A stretch of 64,000 nt of DNA, taken from contig JAHHHC010000002.1 in NCBI GenBank assembly GCA_019359515.1, forward strand, positions 335,522-399,521, given 5' to 3'. The notes below the pieces were generated by a model. It did not search any database, was not told the DNA's origin, and was given only the letters and a program-made list of their open reading frames with translations. Every line of letters starts with the position of its first letter. Position 1 is the first letter of the stretch. This stretch comes from Desmonostoc vinosum HA7617-LM4 (GTDB taxonomy: Bacteria > Cyanobacteriota > Cyanobacteriia > Cyanobacteriales > Nostocaceae). Of the stretch, positions 1 to 9,200 are shown piece after piece. The position numbers and the translations under genes are program-made.

Positions 1-1897
1 TTTTATTTCCTACTCTAGCGCGAATTATTCCACGATTATAGTAAGCTAAAGCATAACTTTTATTAATGGCGATCGCTTGTGTATAATCTTGATTAGCAGC
101 TTTTTTATTTCCTAATTCTAAATAAGCGTTACCCCTATTGTTATAAGCTGCTGCGTTATTTGGTTTTAGTTCAATGGCTTCGGTATAATCTTCAATTGCT
201 CCTCGATAATCTCCAAAAGAAAAGCGGTGTAAACCCCGATGAATATAGGCTGTAATTGATTTAGGTTGCAGTTGCAAAACTTTGTTATAATCTGCGGTAG
301 CTTCGAGTTTATCTCCAATTTCACTATAAATATCAGCACGCTTTAAATAAGCTTCTGTATATTTGGGATTAAGATTAATGGCGTTTGTATAATCTTTAAT
401 TGCTGCTTGTTTTTGATTGCTGAGATATTGAGTCAAGCCTCTTTGATAATAGGCTTTGGCGTCTTTGGGATTAATCTTAATTGCTTGATTAAAATCTTTG
501 ATGGCTGCTTGCCGCAGTTTGAGACGGCGATGAATCAAACCTCGCTGTAAATATGCTTTAGCATAGTTGGATTTAAGAGCGATCGCTTGATTAAAATCTT
601 TAATTGCCTGTTTATAACTCTTCAGTTTAACATGGGCAAGACCCCGCCCATAATAAGTGTATGGATTTTTAGGATCTAGTTTAATTGCTTGCGTGTGGTC
701 TGCGATCGCTTCTTTCTGCTGACTCATTTCATATAAGGAAAATCCTCTGTCATAGTAAGCATTAGCATCTTGAGGATTAAGTAAAATCGCTTGGCTGGAG
801 TCTGCTTGTGCTTTTTGGAAATCTCCTAAGCGATAAAAAGCATCACCTCGTTTATTGTAAGCTGCGGCATTTTGATTATCTGCTGCAATTGCTTGAGTCA
901 AATCTTCAACGGCTTGTTGATATTTTCCTGACTGATATTTGTCTACTCCTGATTGATAAAATTGTTGAGTCTTGCTTGGAGGTTTAGGTAACTGGGAAAA
1001 CCAAATCATTAAGCTAATGCTAATACTTCCAAATATTCCCAGTGAAATTAGTCCTAAGATTTTTTGTTGACGCTTTCGCTGCTGATATTCATGATTTGTT
1101 ATTAACTTGAGTTCGTCTAATATTTCGGTTGCATATTGGTAGCGTTTACGGTAATTTAAACGTACCATCTTATTCAGAACTCTGACTAAATCTTGATTGA
1201 TATTTGTGGTTTTATCATGCCAAATGATTTCACCATTGAGCGATTTTTTGTGATTTTTTAATTGATAAATTTCGTTGGCTTTTAAACCTGTAATTGCTGC
1301 GATCGCAATTATGCCCAAAGCATATATATCGCTGTTATATCTAGTATTGCCCTGAGTTTGTTCAACAGGCATATATTCTTTAGTATCAACAGTATGAGTG
1401 ATGACTTCTCTGACACCACCAAAATTAGTCAGAACTAATTTCTTATCTGATTCTCGACGGATAATATTTGCTGGTTTAATATCTCGATGAATTATCCCAT
1501 GTGTATGGGCAAAAACTAAAATCTCTAATACTTCTATTAATAAATTAATTACTTCGTTTTCTTTAAGAGGTACACCATGTAAAATTTCCTCATTTAAAGA
1601 ATTACCAGGTATGAACTCTTGAACTAAATAAAAGGCTTCGTTTTCTTCAAAATAACCAACTAGCTTTTGGATTTGATCGTATTCTTTTGTTAACTTTTCT
1701 AAGTTTGCTACCTGACTGGTAAACAGGTGGCGCAGAATGCTTAAAGTTTTGGGATTATTACTAGGTGGACTCAGCCGCTGTACTAAAAATTTACTATGAG
1801 GAATTTTAGTATCTTCCACTAAATAAGTTTGTACTAATTCTCCTGTGTTTAAAACTGTCAATATTTGGTAATGTCCATCCAGTAGCTGACTGTTCAT
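1..1897 (-). CDS. Ser/Thr protein kinase-like protein with TPR repeats (3' end off window); probable pseudokinase
   Basis: The gene starts at the ATG at 1897 and runs off the left edge, so the C-terminus is missing. The N-terminal ~270 residues read as a eukaryotic-type kinase fold: HRDIKPANI catalytic loop, a YMPVEQ segment in place of APE, and the usual C-lobe order. A single membrane segment (GLISLGIFGSISISLMIW) lies near residue 310. At least nine TPR units follow (AYYNRG.. / A..DY.QAI pattern). Two key residues differ from active kinases: the VAIK lysine position reads FLVQ, and the DFG aspartate is NFG. The glycine loop is also poor (LNTGELVQTYL). From family knowledge these should weaken ATP and Mg binding, so a scaffold or sensor role is as likely as catalysis. 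The TPR part would lie on the other side of the membrane from the kinase-like part. Confidence 0.85.
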   Translation of the reverse strand, partial: MNSQLLDGHYQILTVLNTGELVQTYLVEDTKIPHSKFLVQRLSPPSNNPKTLSILRHLFTSQVANLEKLTKEYDQIQKLVGYFEENEAFYLVQEFIPGNSLNEEILHGVPLKENEVINLLIEVLEILVFAHTHGIIHRDIKPANIIRRESDKKLVLTNFGGVREVITHTVDTKEYMPVEQTQGNTRYNSDIYALGIIAIAAITGLKANEIYQLKNHKKSLNGEIIWHDKTTNINQDLVRVLNKMVRLNYRKRYQYATEILDELKLITNHEYQQRKRQQKILGLISLGIFGSISISLMIWFSQLPKPPSKTQQFYQSGVDKYQSGKYQQAVEDLTQAIAADNQNAAAYNKRGDAFYRLGDFQKAQADSSQAILLNPQDANAYYDRGFSLYEMSQQKEAIADHTQAIKLDPKNPYTYYGRGLAHVKLKSYKQAIKDFNQAIALKSNYAKAYLQRGLIHRRLKLRQAAIKDFNQAIKINPKDAKAYYQRGLTQYLSNQKQAAIKDYTNAINLNPKYTEAYLKRADIYSEIGDKLEATADYNKVLQLQPKSITAYIHRGLHRFSFGDYRGAIEDYTEAIELKPNNAAAYNNRGNAYLELGNKKAANQDYTQAIAINKSYALAYYNRGIIRARVGNK

Positions 1898-2283
1898 CAA
1901 TATCAATATAGACTTTTATTGAATTATCCAATTATAGCTTAAGTGTTATTACTGGTTACTTTTAATTAGTCAAACAAAACCTGGGAAAAAATCAGATGTC
2001 ATTTTGGCAATTGCAATCCTCACTTATTAGCTATATTCTGACTATTATGAGGAATGTTTTGAAATTTTAGAATAATTTTTGCAGCTGTTTACGGTCATAT
2101 GCTACTAAGTTGAAGTAAATTTTGTACCATAACTAACAGTACATGTAATCGAAAAATCTATAAACATAGTGAAATCCCATAGATGATTTTACTTGATTTT
2201 TCCGCGATCTCACTCATGACATCAGATTCCTAAATGAGGTAAAAGAAGAGCAAGCTGACATACCCAAAACTCTTGATAAAAGT
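1898..2283. other. Intergenic region, AT-rich, divergent promoters expected
   Basis: This 386-bp spacer separates the leftward kinase gene from the rightward unknown gene and should hold both promoters. It is AT-rich, with no convincing RNA gene or repeat. A frame open back to about 2197 joins the following gene without an ATG, so part of its right end could be coding if a non-standard start is used. Confidence 0.4.
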
Positions 2284-3162
2284 TTGAAAATTAACGGCTT
2301 TGGCAAAAATAGACATCCAGCAGCAACCGCGAAGCGCCAACTACTCAAGGCGCTGAATTATCGCGACGAGGCTGCTATGAAAAGATTAATTGTACATTGG
2401 CAAACTCTTTTAGGAACGGAAAAGTTAACAGCTTTGATTGTTAACGAAATACTGGTTGAATGTAAGTCTGATAGCCATAGTTGGTTTTGTCAACTTTTTC
2501 TTAAGCAATCTCAGTATGAACAACTGCAAGCACAAGCTCAAGGTAATATTTTTAACATTTTAATCCGTGAAGGTTTAGAACCGGGCAAAGACTTTAGCTT
2601 TGGGCTAGATCATGAGATGATCATAAGCGATCGCGCTCAGCAAACTTTACTCAACTACCTACCACAAGAACATCGAGCCTTGTTTGCAGCACAATTACAA
2701 TCCTCTATTGTCGCAGATCCAATGGCTGCGATCGAACAACAGCTAGGATGTCCATTTTTCACCAGTTTAACAGAGATTGCATCTCAACAAATACAGTTAC
2801 TGAGTAATGCCCGAGCTGCTGCTTATCTGGGAGTCATCTTAGCAGGATTAGTTTCACGTCATCCAGCCCTGCGGGATGTGGACTTTCCTACACGCTTCAT
2901 TTTTGGTACACTGCAAGGACTATCAGAAGAACGAGCAATAGCAATTCTCAACGATCAACAGACAAATCCCCAATTTGATGAGACTATTATTTTCCAAGAT
3001 TTACTTGCAGCGATGGGAGATACAGAATATCATCAAATCGCTGATTTGGATGGTGGTATTAGTCTTGAACAACTCAAAAAACTTGATTTAGTTTGGTGCG
3101 GTGAACGTCGAATTTCAGAAATCATTGCCATGATGGAGAAATGGCGTCCCGAAATTAGCTAG
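2284..3162 (+). CDS. Conserved-looking hypothetical protein
   Basis: I do not recognise a family. The predicted protein is about 292 residues, largely helical, soluble, with no signal peptide or membrane segment. It contains an acidic/hydrophobic C-terminal part (GGISLEQLKKLDLVWCGERR) and ends in MEKWRPEIS. The start is uncertain: the frame gives a TTG at 2284 with no good ribosome site, while the first ATG is at 2377 (residue 32, MKRLIVHW), giving 261 residues. The reading frame has HIP1 sites and codon use like its neighbours, which supports it being real. It stands alone, divergent from the kinase-like gene. Confidence 0.65.
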   Translation: MKINGFGKNRHPAATAKRQLLKALNYRDEAAMKRLIVHWQTLLGTEKLTALIVNEILVECKSDSHSWFCQLFLKQSQYEQLQAQAQGNIFNILIREGLEPGKDFSFGLDHEMIISDRAQQTLLNYLPQEHRALFAAQLQSSIVADPMAAIEQQLGCPFFTSLTEIASQQIQLLSNARAAAYLGVILAGLVSRHPALRDVDFPTRFIFGTLQGLSEERAIAILNDQQTNPQFDETIIFQDLLAAMGDTEYHQIADLDGGISLEQLKKLDLVWCGERRISEIIAMMEKWRPEIS

Positions 3163-3246
3163 CAGCTTCTAGCCCTCTCTACTGGTGTGGCAAGCCTGAA
3201 ATATTGCGAGAGAAAAGGTTCGTAGTTGCGCTGTCTTCGCCTTCTT

Positions 3247-3347
3247 AGGATTCGTGTAAAAATAAGTTGAACAATTTGATATTTGTAGTGCGAGCATCTT
3301 GCCCGCGCGAGCAAGATGCTCGCACTACTTATTTTTACTTGATGCCT
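3247..3347. repeat. 101-bp palindromic repeat, copy 1
   Basis: The core is a perfect 18-bp inverted repeat, arms GTAGTGCGAGCATCTTGC and its complement, around an 8-bp CCGCGCGA loop. Outer arms GTAAAAATAA / TTATTTTTAC also pair. A second copy in the same orientation lies at 6534-6634 and differs at only two or so positions. It resembles the small palindromic (MITE or REP-like) elements common in Nostocales genomes; no transposase is encoded. Confidence 0.85.
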
Positions 3348-3406
3348 TAACCAGAAATCTAGTGCATAAATTTAGCCTTGGCAGTTTACTACCAATAACT
3401 TAATCC

Positions 3407-4156
3407 ATGGTGCAAAACAATCAAATTGCCGTTGACTTTCGTGATGTCACTTTTAGCCGCAACCATCGGCCTTTAGTGTCAAATCTCAATTTTGTTATCC
3501 ACAAAGGAGAAGCACTAGTTTTACTCGGACGTAGTGGTAGCGGCAAAACAACGACAATGAAATTAATCAATCGTCTACTGACACCTACAAAAGGCGAAGT
3601 TTTATTTGATGGCATTCCTACAACTCAATGGGATGAAATTAAACTGCGGCGAAAAATAGGTTATGTGATTCAAGAGACTGGTTTATTTCCCCATTTTACT
3701 GTTGAACGTAATGTAGGTTTAGTCCCAGCTTTGGAAGGTTGGCAACCCAAACAAATCAAAACACGGGTTTATGAATTGTTACATTTGGTAGGTTTAAATC
3801 CAGAACAATTTGCTGGACGTTATCCTCATGAACTTTCAGGAGGACAAAAGCAAAGAGTTGGTGTTGCCAGAGCATTAGCAGCAGATCCACCAGTATTATT
3901 AATGGATGAACCCTTTGGCGCATTAGATCCGATTACGCGCTTAGAACTTCAGCAAGAGTTTCAGCATCTGCAACAGGAATTGGGTAAGACAGTGGTTTTT
4001 GTCACCCATGATATTCAAGAAGCCTTTGTTTTAGCATCAAGAATTGGTTTAATGTATGCAGGAGAATTGGCAGTATTGGAGACAAGGGATGAATTTATGC
4101 ACTCATCACATCCAGAAAGCCTTGCTTTTCTCCAATGTCTGCGTTCTCTGTCGTGA
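3407..4156 (+). CDS. ABC transporter ATP-binding protein, glycine betaine/choline (OpuCA/ProV) type
   Basis: This 249-residue ATPase is expected to drive import of a quaternary amine or related osmolyte on the cytoplasmic face of the plasma membrane. Visible motifs in order are Walker A GRSGSGKTT (about residue 40), the Q-loop region ETGLFPHFTV, the ABC signature LSGGQKQRVGVARAL, Walker B VLLMDEPFGALD and the H-loop FVTHD. The ETGLFPHFTVERN segment and the VTHDIQEAF ending fit the OpuCA/OsmV branch. It has no C-terminal CBS pair, which some OpuCA proteins carry. The permease gene follows about 200 bp downstream on the same strand. A matching OpuAC/OsmF-type binding protein is not in the window. 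Confidence 0.88.
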   Translation: MVQNNQIAVDFRDVTFSRNHRPLVSNLNFVIHKGEALVLLGRSGSGKTTTMKLINRLLTPTKGEVLFDGIPTTQWDEIKLRRKIGYVIQETGLFPHFTVERNVGLVPALEGWQPKQIKTRVYELLHLVGLNPEQFAGRYPHELSGGQKQRVGVARALAADPPVLLMDEPFGALDPITRLELQQEFQHLQQELGKTVVFVTHDIQEAFVLASRIGLMYAGELAVLETRDEFMHSSHPESLAFLQCLRSLS

Positions 4157-4230
4157 AAGTGGGGAGTAAGCTAATAATCATTCAAATTGCATCCCCGCGT
4201 CTCCCCTTAAGCGCGTCCTCCGAAGTTTGC

Positions 4231-4251
4231 TCAACGGGGGGAACCCCCGCA
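4231..4251. repeat. Short GC palindrome (GGGGG-AA-CCCCC type)
   Basis: The segment reads CAACGGGGGGAACCCCCGCA and is a near-perfect hairpin. The same motif recurs inside the element at 10463-10599 and in altered form inside the tnpB frame near 63820. It sits between the ABC ATPase and permease genes. Confidence 0.6.
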
Positions 4252-4382
4252 CGCAACTTCTCTTTGCGTCTTTCTGAGGCAAAGGATTATGCAAGTTAAA
4301 GGCAGATTAGCTTAGGGAGTAGGGAAGAGGATTTTCATGCGATCGTTGTGTGATTTATTATATCGGCGTCTACCAAAACTTT

Positions 4383-5012
4383 ATGAAAGATTTCTTCTTA
4401 ATTAAATATGCCTCGGAAATTCTTCAGCATACTCTAGAACACTTGTTTTTAGTAGGCATTGCTATTGGAATTGCTATACTTATAGGCATTCCGCTAGGCA
4501 TTTTGATTACACGTAAAACGCATCTGCGCCAACCAATTCTTGGTATAGCAAATATTCTCCAAACTATTCCTAGTTTAGCCCTATTTGGTTTACTTATTCC
4601 CGTTCCAATAATTGGTGGAATTGGTGTAATTCCAGCAATTGTTGCCTTGACTTTATATTCCCTGCTACCGATAATTCGTAACACCTATACAGGCATTATT
4701 GGTGTAGATCCAGCGATTCGTGAAGCTGGCAGAGGCATGGGAATGACAGATCAACAATTATTAATGCAAGTTGAGATTCCTTTAGCAATGGGAGTGATTC
4801 TTGCAGGAGTAAGGGTTGCAACAGTAATTGCTATCGGGATTGCCACCATTGCAGCTGCAATTGGTGCAGGTGGTTTAGGAGTATTTATTTTTCGGGGGAT
4901 AGCAGTAGTGAATAATCAACTAATTTTAGCGGGGGCAATTCCGGCGGCGGTAATTGCATTACTAGCTGACTTGATAATTGGATCGATAGAAAAAAAGATT
5001 AAGGTTAAATAG
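4383..5012 (+). CDS. ABC transporter permease, glycine betaine/choline (OpuCB/ProW) type
   Basis: The product is about 209 residues with five or six hydrophobic segments and the binding-protein-dependent permease signature around EAGRGMGMTDQQLLMQVEIPLAMGVI (the EAA loop that contacts the ATPase). The IPLGILITR and ILQTIPSLALFGLLIP stretches are typical of OpuCB/OsmW permeases. I place the start at the ATG at 4383 because the sequence from there (KDFFLIKYASEILQHTLEHL) matches the usual family N-terminus; a GTG at 4350 would add 11 residues. It is predicted to form the transporter with the ATPase just upstream. Confidence 0.85.
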   Translation: MKDFFLIKYASEILQHTLEHLFLVGIAIGIAILIGIPLGILITRKTHLRQPILGIANILQTIPSLALFGLLIPVPIIGGIGVIPAIVALTLYSLLPIIRNTYTGIIGVDPAIREAGRGMGMTDQQLLMQVEIPLAMGVILAGVRVATVIAIGIATIAAAIGAGGLGVFIFRGIAVVNNQLILAGAIPAAVIALLADLIIGSIEKKIKVK

Positions 5013-5086
5013 TGGGAAGTGGGGATCTGAATTTGTCAAGATTTTTAAATCAAATAGGATTGTAATATGTAAGCGCATTAGCTTAA

Positions 5087-6433
5087 TTATTTAAAAATTA
5101 AATCTAACCGCTGTTGAGTTGCTTTAAGCGCATCATCTGGGGAATTTTTGCCCAACAACACAGATTCAACTGCTCGCCCTACACTATCTGAAATCCGATT
5201 ATAACCAGGAAAAATAGGACGCGATCGCCCATATTTTGCCTGTTCTAAAAATACCTTCAATGCTGGTATTTTCTGCACAAACTCTTGATATTTAGCACTT
5301 TGACGCGCCTTTAAATTTACAGGCATATAACCAGTGCCTAGAGCTAATTCAGTTTGAAATTCCTCACTTAAAGTATATTCAGCAAACTGAAACGCTGCTT
5401 TTTGTCGCTGCGGTGTAGTTTTAAATAAAAACAAATTCTCACCGCCAATCACAGTAGCAGGCCGTTGAGCAACAGGAATGGGAAAGACACCAAAATCGAC
5501 ACCTGTAGCTTGAAATTCTCCCAAAGTCCAAGGCCCAATTAATTGCATTGCAACCTTACCACTCAAAAAAGCTTCTGGCTCATAACCTCGTTCCGGGCCA
5601 GATAACATAGCAGAACCATCAGTAATCAAATTACGCCAAAATTGTAAAGCTGCGATCGCTCCTTGATTACCTATTAAATTAACTGCTGCGGCATTTTGAG
5701 AATTTTCTTTTACCAATTCACCGCCGCCACTCCACATAAAAGGCAACCAAGTGAATACTGTAAATTCTCCTTTACCCAATGGGAGAAACATCCCATATTG
5801 ATCTGTCTGTCCATCGCCATTAGTATCACGAGTTAATTGTTTTGCAACTTGTCGAAACTCTTCCCAAGTACTAGGTAATTTATTAATTCCCGCTGCTTTA
5901 AATAAACTGGGACGATAAAATACACCAACATTATTTGTTGCAAATGGCACTGACCAAATCTTACCGTTGTATTGCATTGATGAATACAAAGTAGGGTCAA
6001 TTTCATCTTTTATTGGCGAGTTTGCCAGCATAGTATCTAAAGGTAATAGCGCCCCTAGTTCCACCAATTGTCCGCCAATTGTTGGGTTATACCACAACAA
6101 ATCAGGGGGTGCATTACCTACTACCGCTGCTAAAATCTTGGGCGTTTGCTGATCTTGTTGCCCGACATAAAGCGACTCTACATGAATATTTGGGTGAGTC
6201 TGATTAAATTTATCCACCAGTTTTTGCAACACATCTCGGTTTGGTGGTGGATTTACCCCTTGCCACAAGGTTACATGAGTGACTTTAGCTTGCTCAGTTC
6301 TCTGGAAGATAGCCCGACATCCACCTAAAGCCAATATGCCTACAAGCATTACTAACAGTAGACGGCGTAGATAGCGCGAGACTTTCTTTCTTTTTCGCTT
6401 GGAATAGCGGGTAGGCGAAAAAAATTTACCCAT
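5087..6433 (-). CDS. Extracellular solute-binding lipoprotein, family 1 (sugar ABC type)
   Basis: The protein is 448 residues from the ATG at 6433. A TTG eight codons upstream is open, but the ATG with AAGG just ahead is preferred. A basic N-terminus is followed by a lipoprotein signal with lipobox LALGGC, so it should be tethered outside the plasma membrane. The body has the MalE/UgpB-type order: VTLWQGVNPPPNRDVLQKLVDKFN, then DLLWYNPTIGGQLVELGALLPL, LPSTWEEFRQVAKQL, KVAMQLIGPWTLGEF and GENLFLF. A DTNGDGQTDQYG stretch is typical of the group. It lies convergent to the osmolyte-type permease and is unlikely to be its cognate binding protein, since those transporters use a different fold subclass. 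No sugar permease lies nearby, so it probably serves a transporter encoded elsewhere. Confidence 0.88.
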   Translation of the reverse strand: MGKFFSPTRYSKRKRKKVSRYLRRLLLVMLVGILALGGCRAIFQRTEQAKVTHVTLWQGVNPPPNRDVLQKLVDKFNQTHPNIHVESLYVGQQDQQTPKILAAVVGNAPPDLLWYNPTIGGQLVELGALLPLDTMLANSPIKDEIDPTLYSSMQYNGKIWSVPFATNNVGVFYRPSLFKAAGINKLPSTWEEFRQVAKQLTRDTNGDGQTDQYGMFLPLGKGEFTVFTWLPFMWSGGGELVKENSQNAAAVNLIGNQGAIAALQFWRNLITDGSAMLSGPERGYEPEAFLSGKVAMQLIGPWTLGEFQATGVDFGVFPIPVAQRPATVIGGENLFLFKTTPQRQKAAFQFAEYTLSEEFQTELALGTGYMPVNLKARQSAKYQEFVQKIPALKVFLEQAKYGRSRPIFPGYNRISDSVGRAVESVLLGKNSPDDALKATQQRLDLIFK

Positions 6434-6533
6434 AACCTTGAAGAAGATGATTGACAATTAAAACTTTGGCACTTTTGTTAAGTGTTGCACAATTGTCTTG
6501 AGGTGGGGAATGGGGAATGGGGAACTTGTACTA

Positions 6534-6634
6534 AGGATTCGTGTAAAAATAAGTTGAACAATTTAATATTTGTAGTGCGGGCATCTTGCCCGCGCGAGCA
6601 AGATGCTCGCACTACTTATTTTTACTTGATGCCT
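6534..6634. repeat. 101-bp palindromic repeat, copy 2
   Basis: This is nearly identical and in direct orientation to 3247-3347. The inner palindrome here has one G:T mismatch (GCGGGC against GCTCGC). Together the two copies bracket the ABC transporter and binding-protein genes. Confidence 0.85.
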
Positions 6635-6793
6635 AAGCGAAGTCGCTACACTTGTCAGCTACCCCTTACCCCCTGCAATCTGCTGTAAGTCTTTAACCAG
6701 ACATGATATAAAAGGGTTTTTTGACCAGATTACTGCTAGCCATCACACAGTACTATATCCTAGTTTTGAAGGGAGTTTTAATCATTTCAGATT

Positions 6794-7552
6794 ATGGCAG
6801 GACATAGTAAATGGGCAAATATTAAGCGCCAAAAGGCGGTAGTAGATGCAAAAAAGGGAAAAACTTTCACTCAATTATCTCGTGCGATTATCGTTGCAGC
6901 TAGAAGTGGTGTACCAGATCCTGCGATGAATTTTCAACTCCGCACAGCAGTGGATAAGGCAAAAGCAGCAGGTATCCCCAATGATAATATTGAGCGAGCG
7001 ATCGCTAAAGGCGCAGGCACTTTTGGTGGAGATAACGCCATCTTAGAAGATATTCGCTATGAAGGTTACGGGCCTGGTGGGATTGCAATTTTGATTGAAG
7101 CCTTAACAGATAACCGCAATCGTACCGCTGCTGATTTACGTGTAGCATTCAGCAAAAACGGTGGTAATCTTGGTGAAACAGGTTGTGTTAGCTGGATGTT
7201 TGCCCAAAAAGGTGTTTGTGTAGTGCAAGGTGCGATAGATGAAGAAAAGCTTTTAGAAGCATCTCTCGAAGGCGGTGCAGAATCTTATGAGATGATAGAA
7301 GATGAGATCGCTGAAGTATTGACTGAGATCGCAAATTTAGAAGTCCTCAACCAGACATTGAAAGATCAGGGATTTGAGGTAACTGATGCGGAATTACGCT
7401 GGATTCCTGATAATTATGTAGAGGTTACAAATCCTGAACAAGCGCGATCGCTACTCAAGTTAATTGATACATTAGAAGGCTTAGACGATGTTCAAAATGT
7501 GACATCTAACTTTGAGATGGCAGAAAACCTGATGACTTTGAGTATTGTTTAG
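6794..7552 (+). CDS. yebC: YebC/PmpR (TACO1) family regulator
   Basis: The 252-residue protein has the family start [19 protein letters not shown], followed by [43 protein letters not shown] and [19 protein letters not shown], full length for the family. YebC proteins act as DNA-binding regulators in some bacteria, and more recent work ties the family to translation of proline-rich stretches, as with mitochondrial TACO1. The gene appears monocistronic, with its own terminator at 7563-7589. The purine-rich GAAGGGAG about 20 bp upstream may serve as a ribosome site. Confidence 0.95.
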   Translation: MAGHSKWANIKRQKAVVDAKKGKTFTQLSRAIIVAARSGVPDPAMNFQLRTAVDKAKAAGIPNDNIERAIAKGAGTFGGDNAILEDIRYEGYGPGGIAILIEALTDNRNRTAADLRVAFSKNGGNLGETGCVSWMFAQKGVCVVQGAIDEEKLLEASLEGGAESYEMIEDEIAEVLTEIANLEVLNQTLKDQGFEVTDAELRWIPDNYVEVTNPEQARSLLKLIDTLEGLDDVQNVTSNFEMAENLMTLSIV

Positions 7553-7562
7553 CTCATCTCTA

Positions 7563-7589
7563 CCTACTGCCCTCCACAGCAGGTTTTTT
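7563..7589 (+). terminator. Intrinsic terminator of yebC
   Basis: CCTACTG and CAGCAGG arms (one mismatch) are separated by a 7-nt loop and followed directly by six T, starting 11 bp after the yebC stop. Confidence 0.65.
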
Positions 7590-8179
7590 ACATTTGTCGA
7601 AACACGCCATGGTGCGTCTCTTGTAGAAGCTGCTTTTTATCTGACCTAAGTTATATTTTCTAGTTCAAAAACGATTAGTTTCTATAACTTAAGTTATAGA
7701 AAAATTGATTTTCGAGTATTGGTGCTAAAGCAGGAAGTAAATTAATAAAATTCAGTCGTTGGCAAGAGGAAAGATAGCGCAAAAAAATTTACGATTTAGT
7801 TATAAAGATTACTCTAAATCTATATAGTCAAGAAAAAAGCGATCGCAATTAGTAAAACCTCGATAAACCAGCGTTTTTTGTCTGATTACTATTCTTCAAA
7901 TGAGTAATCAGACAAAAAATCATCTCTAAACCTAAAATATTAGAGATAAAACTAGTTATTTAAATTTCATCAAGTGGATCAAGTCGATATCAAAGAACAT
8001 ATTTGTATATAGTTATTAAGTAAAACTAAAAAAGCTAACAAAGAGTATTTTGTTTTATAAATTTATAACTCTCGATAAATATTTATTGAATTAATTCAGT
8101 CGTAAGAAAGATGGATAAAAGTGAATAAATATTTAAGCTAGATAGCAAGAAATAGAAGAAATGTTTGAGGTAACATATA
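7590..8179. other. Long AT-rich intergenic region with two perfect palindromes
   Basis: Nothing coding is seen in this 590-bp stretch. It holds a 24-bp perfect palindrome at 7679-7702 (centre CTTAAG) and a perfect 17-bp inverted repeat with a 12-nt loop at 7874-7919. Both lie upstream of the PRC/DUF2382 gene and could be regulator sites or part of a long 5' leader. The second has T at the 5' side and A at the 3' side of the stem on either strand, so it is not an intrinsic terminator. Confidence 0.55.
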
Positions 8180-9061
8180 ATGGCTCTTTACAAATTAGAA
8201 GATTTTGATCAAAATTACCGAGAAACTTTTCAAGGTAACGACGTTAAGGGTCTTGGCGTCTACACAGAGGGTACTGATGAAAAAATTGGTACAGTAAATG
8301 ATGTTTTAGTTGACGACGAAGGACACTTTCGTTATTTAGTCGTTGACTTAGGTTTTTGGATTTTCGGAAAGAAAGTGTTATTACCAATTGGACGGTTACG
8401 TATCGACTACAATATTGATCGCGTCTATGCGATTGGTATGACTAGAGAGCAAGCAGAAGCTTTACCTGAGTTCAATGAACGCCAAACGCTAGATTACGAC
8501 TATGAAGAACGGGTGCGTGGTGTATATCGTCGTTCCGAAGATTATGCTAGACCTGTAGATACTTCAACACCATTAGAAGCTTCGGCACCCATAGGGGCAG
8601 CAACTGCACCTATCTACAACCGCGATACATACAATTACCAAAATGAGCCTTCTTTGTTTGGGTTAAATGAGCAAGATCATCAAACCTTGAGATTGTACGA
8701 AGAACGGCTAATTGCTAATAAAAGACGCCAAAAAACTGGTGAAGTAACTATTAGCAAACATATCGAAACTGAAACTGCGCGTGTTGCGATTCCTGTAGAC
8801 AGAGAGCGAGTTGTAATTGAGCGTGTGACTCCAACAGATGCTGGTACCGCTGTTTCTCCTCAAGAAGTAAACTTCCGCGAAGGTGAAGTTGCTCGCATCG
8901 AAATTCACGAAGAAACCCCTGAGATTCGCAAAGAAGCTGTTGTGCGCGAAGAAGTTAGAGTTAAAAAAGTGGTAGATCATGACACAGTAGAAGCTCAAGA
9001 AACTGTGCGCCGTGAAGAGTTAGATGTCAATGCTCCTGGTTTACCAATTGACGAACGCTAA
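8180..9061 (+). CDS. PRC-barrel and DUF2382 (YsnF/AvaK-like) stress protein
   Basis: The 293-residue soluble protein has an N-terminal PRC-barrel-like domain (GTVNDVLVDDEGHFRYLVVDLGFWIFGKKVLLPIG, residues ~35-85). A linker follows, then a C-terminal DUF2382 domain starting at LRLYEERLIANKRRQKTGEV, with the repeated beta pattern VTISKHIETETARVAIPVDRERVVIERV and ending in charged KEAVVREEVRVKK. Proteins of this architecture are linked to general stress and desiccation responses in cyanobacteria; the molecular role is unknown. GAGG stands 11 nt before the ATG. A second protein of the same make-up follows 139 bp downstream. Confidence 0.85.
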   Translation: MALYKLEDFDQNYRETFQGNDVKGLGVYTEGTDEKIGTVNDVLVDDEGHFRYLVVDLGFWIFGKKVLLPIGRLRIDYNIDRVYAIGMTREQAEALPEFNERQTLDYDYEERVRGVYRRSEDYARPVDTSTPLEASAPIGAATAPIYNRDTYNYQNEPSLFGLNEQDHQTLRLYEERLIANKRRQKTGEVTISKHIETETARVAIPVDRERVVIERVTPTDAGTAVSPQEVNFREGEVARIEIHEETPEIRKEAVVREEVRVKKVVDHDTVEAQETVRREELDVNAPGLPIDER

Positions 9062-9089
9062 TTAACCTAATTATTAGCTAATAGCAAAT

Positions 9090-9129
9090 AAGTACAGGTA
9101 GAGATTTTTGAATTGCTTTGCCTGTACTT
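9090..9129. repeat. Inverted repeat between the two PRC genes
   Basis: AAGTACAGG and CCTGTACTT (9-bp perfect arms) are separated by about 22 nt. There is no T-run directly after, so it is at best a weak terminator or a processing hairpin. Confidence 0.45.
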
Positions 9130-9200
9130 CTAATCGCTAATTGTGGTATATACATTGAATAAATCTAATTAGAAAGCAGTTAAAAAACTTTGCATAGCAT

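Noticed and set aside
6482..6688. A 68-codon frame
   Set aside because: It crosses the 101-bp palindromic repeat and has no ribosome site.
7874..7919. Hairpin as an intrinsic terminator
   Set aside because: The T-run is on the 5' side of the stem and the A-run on the 3' side on both strands, the reverse of what a terminator needs.
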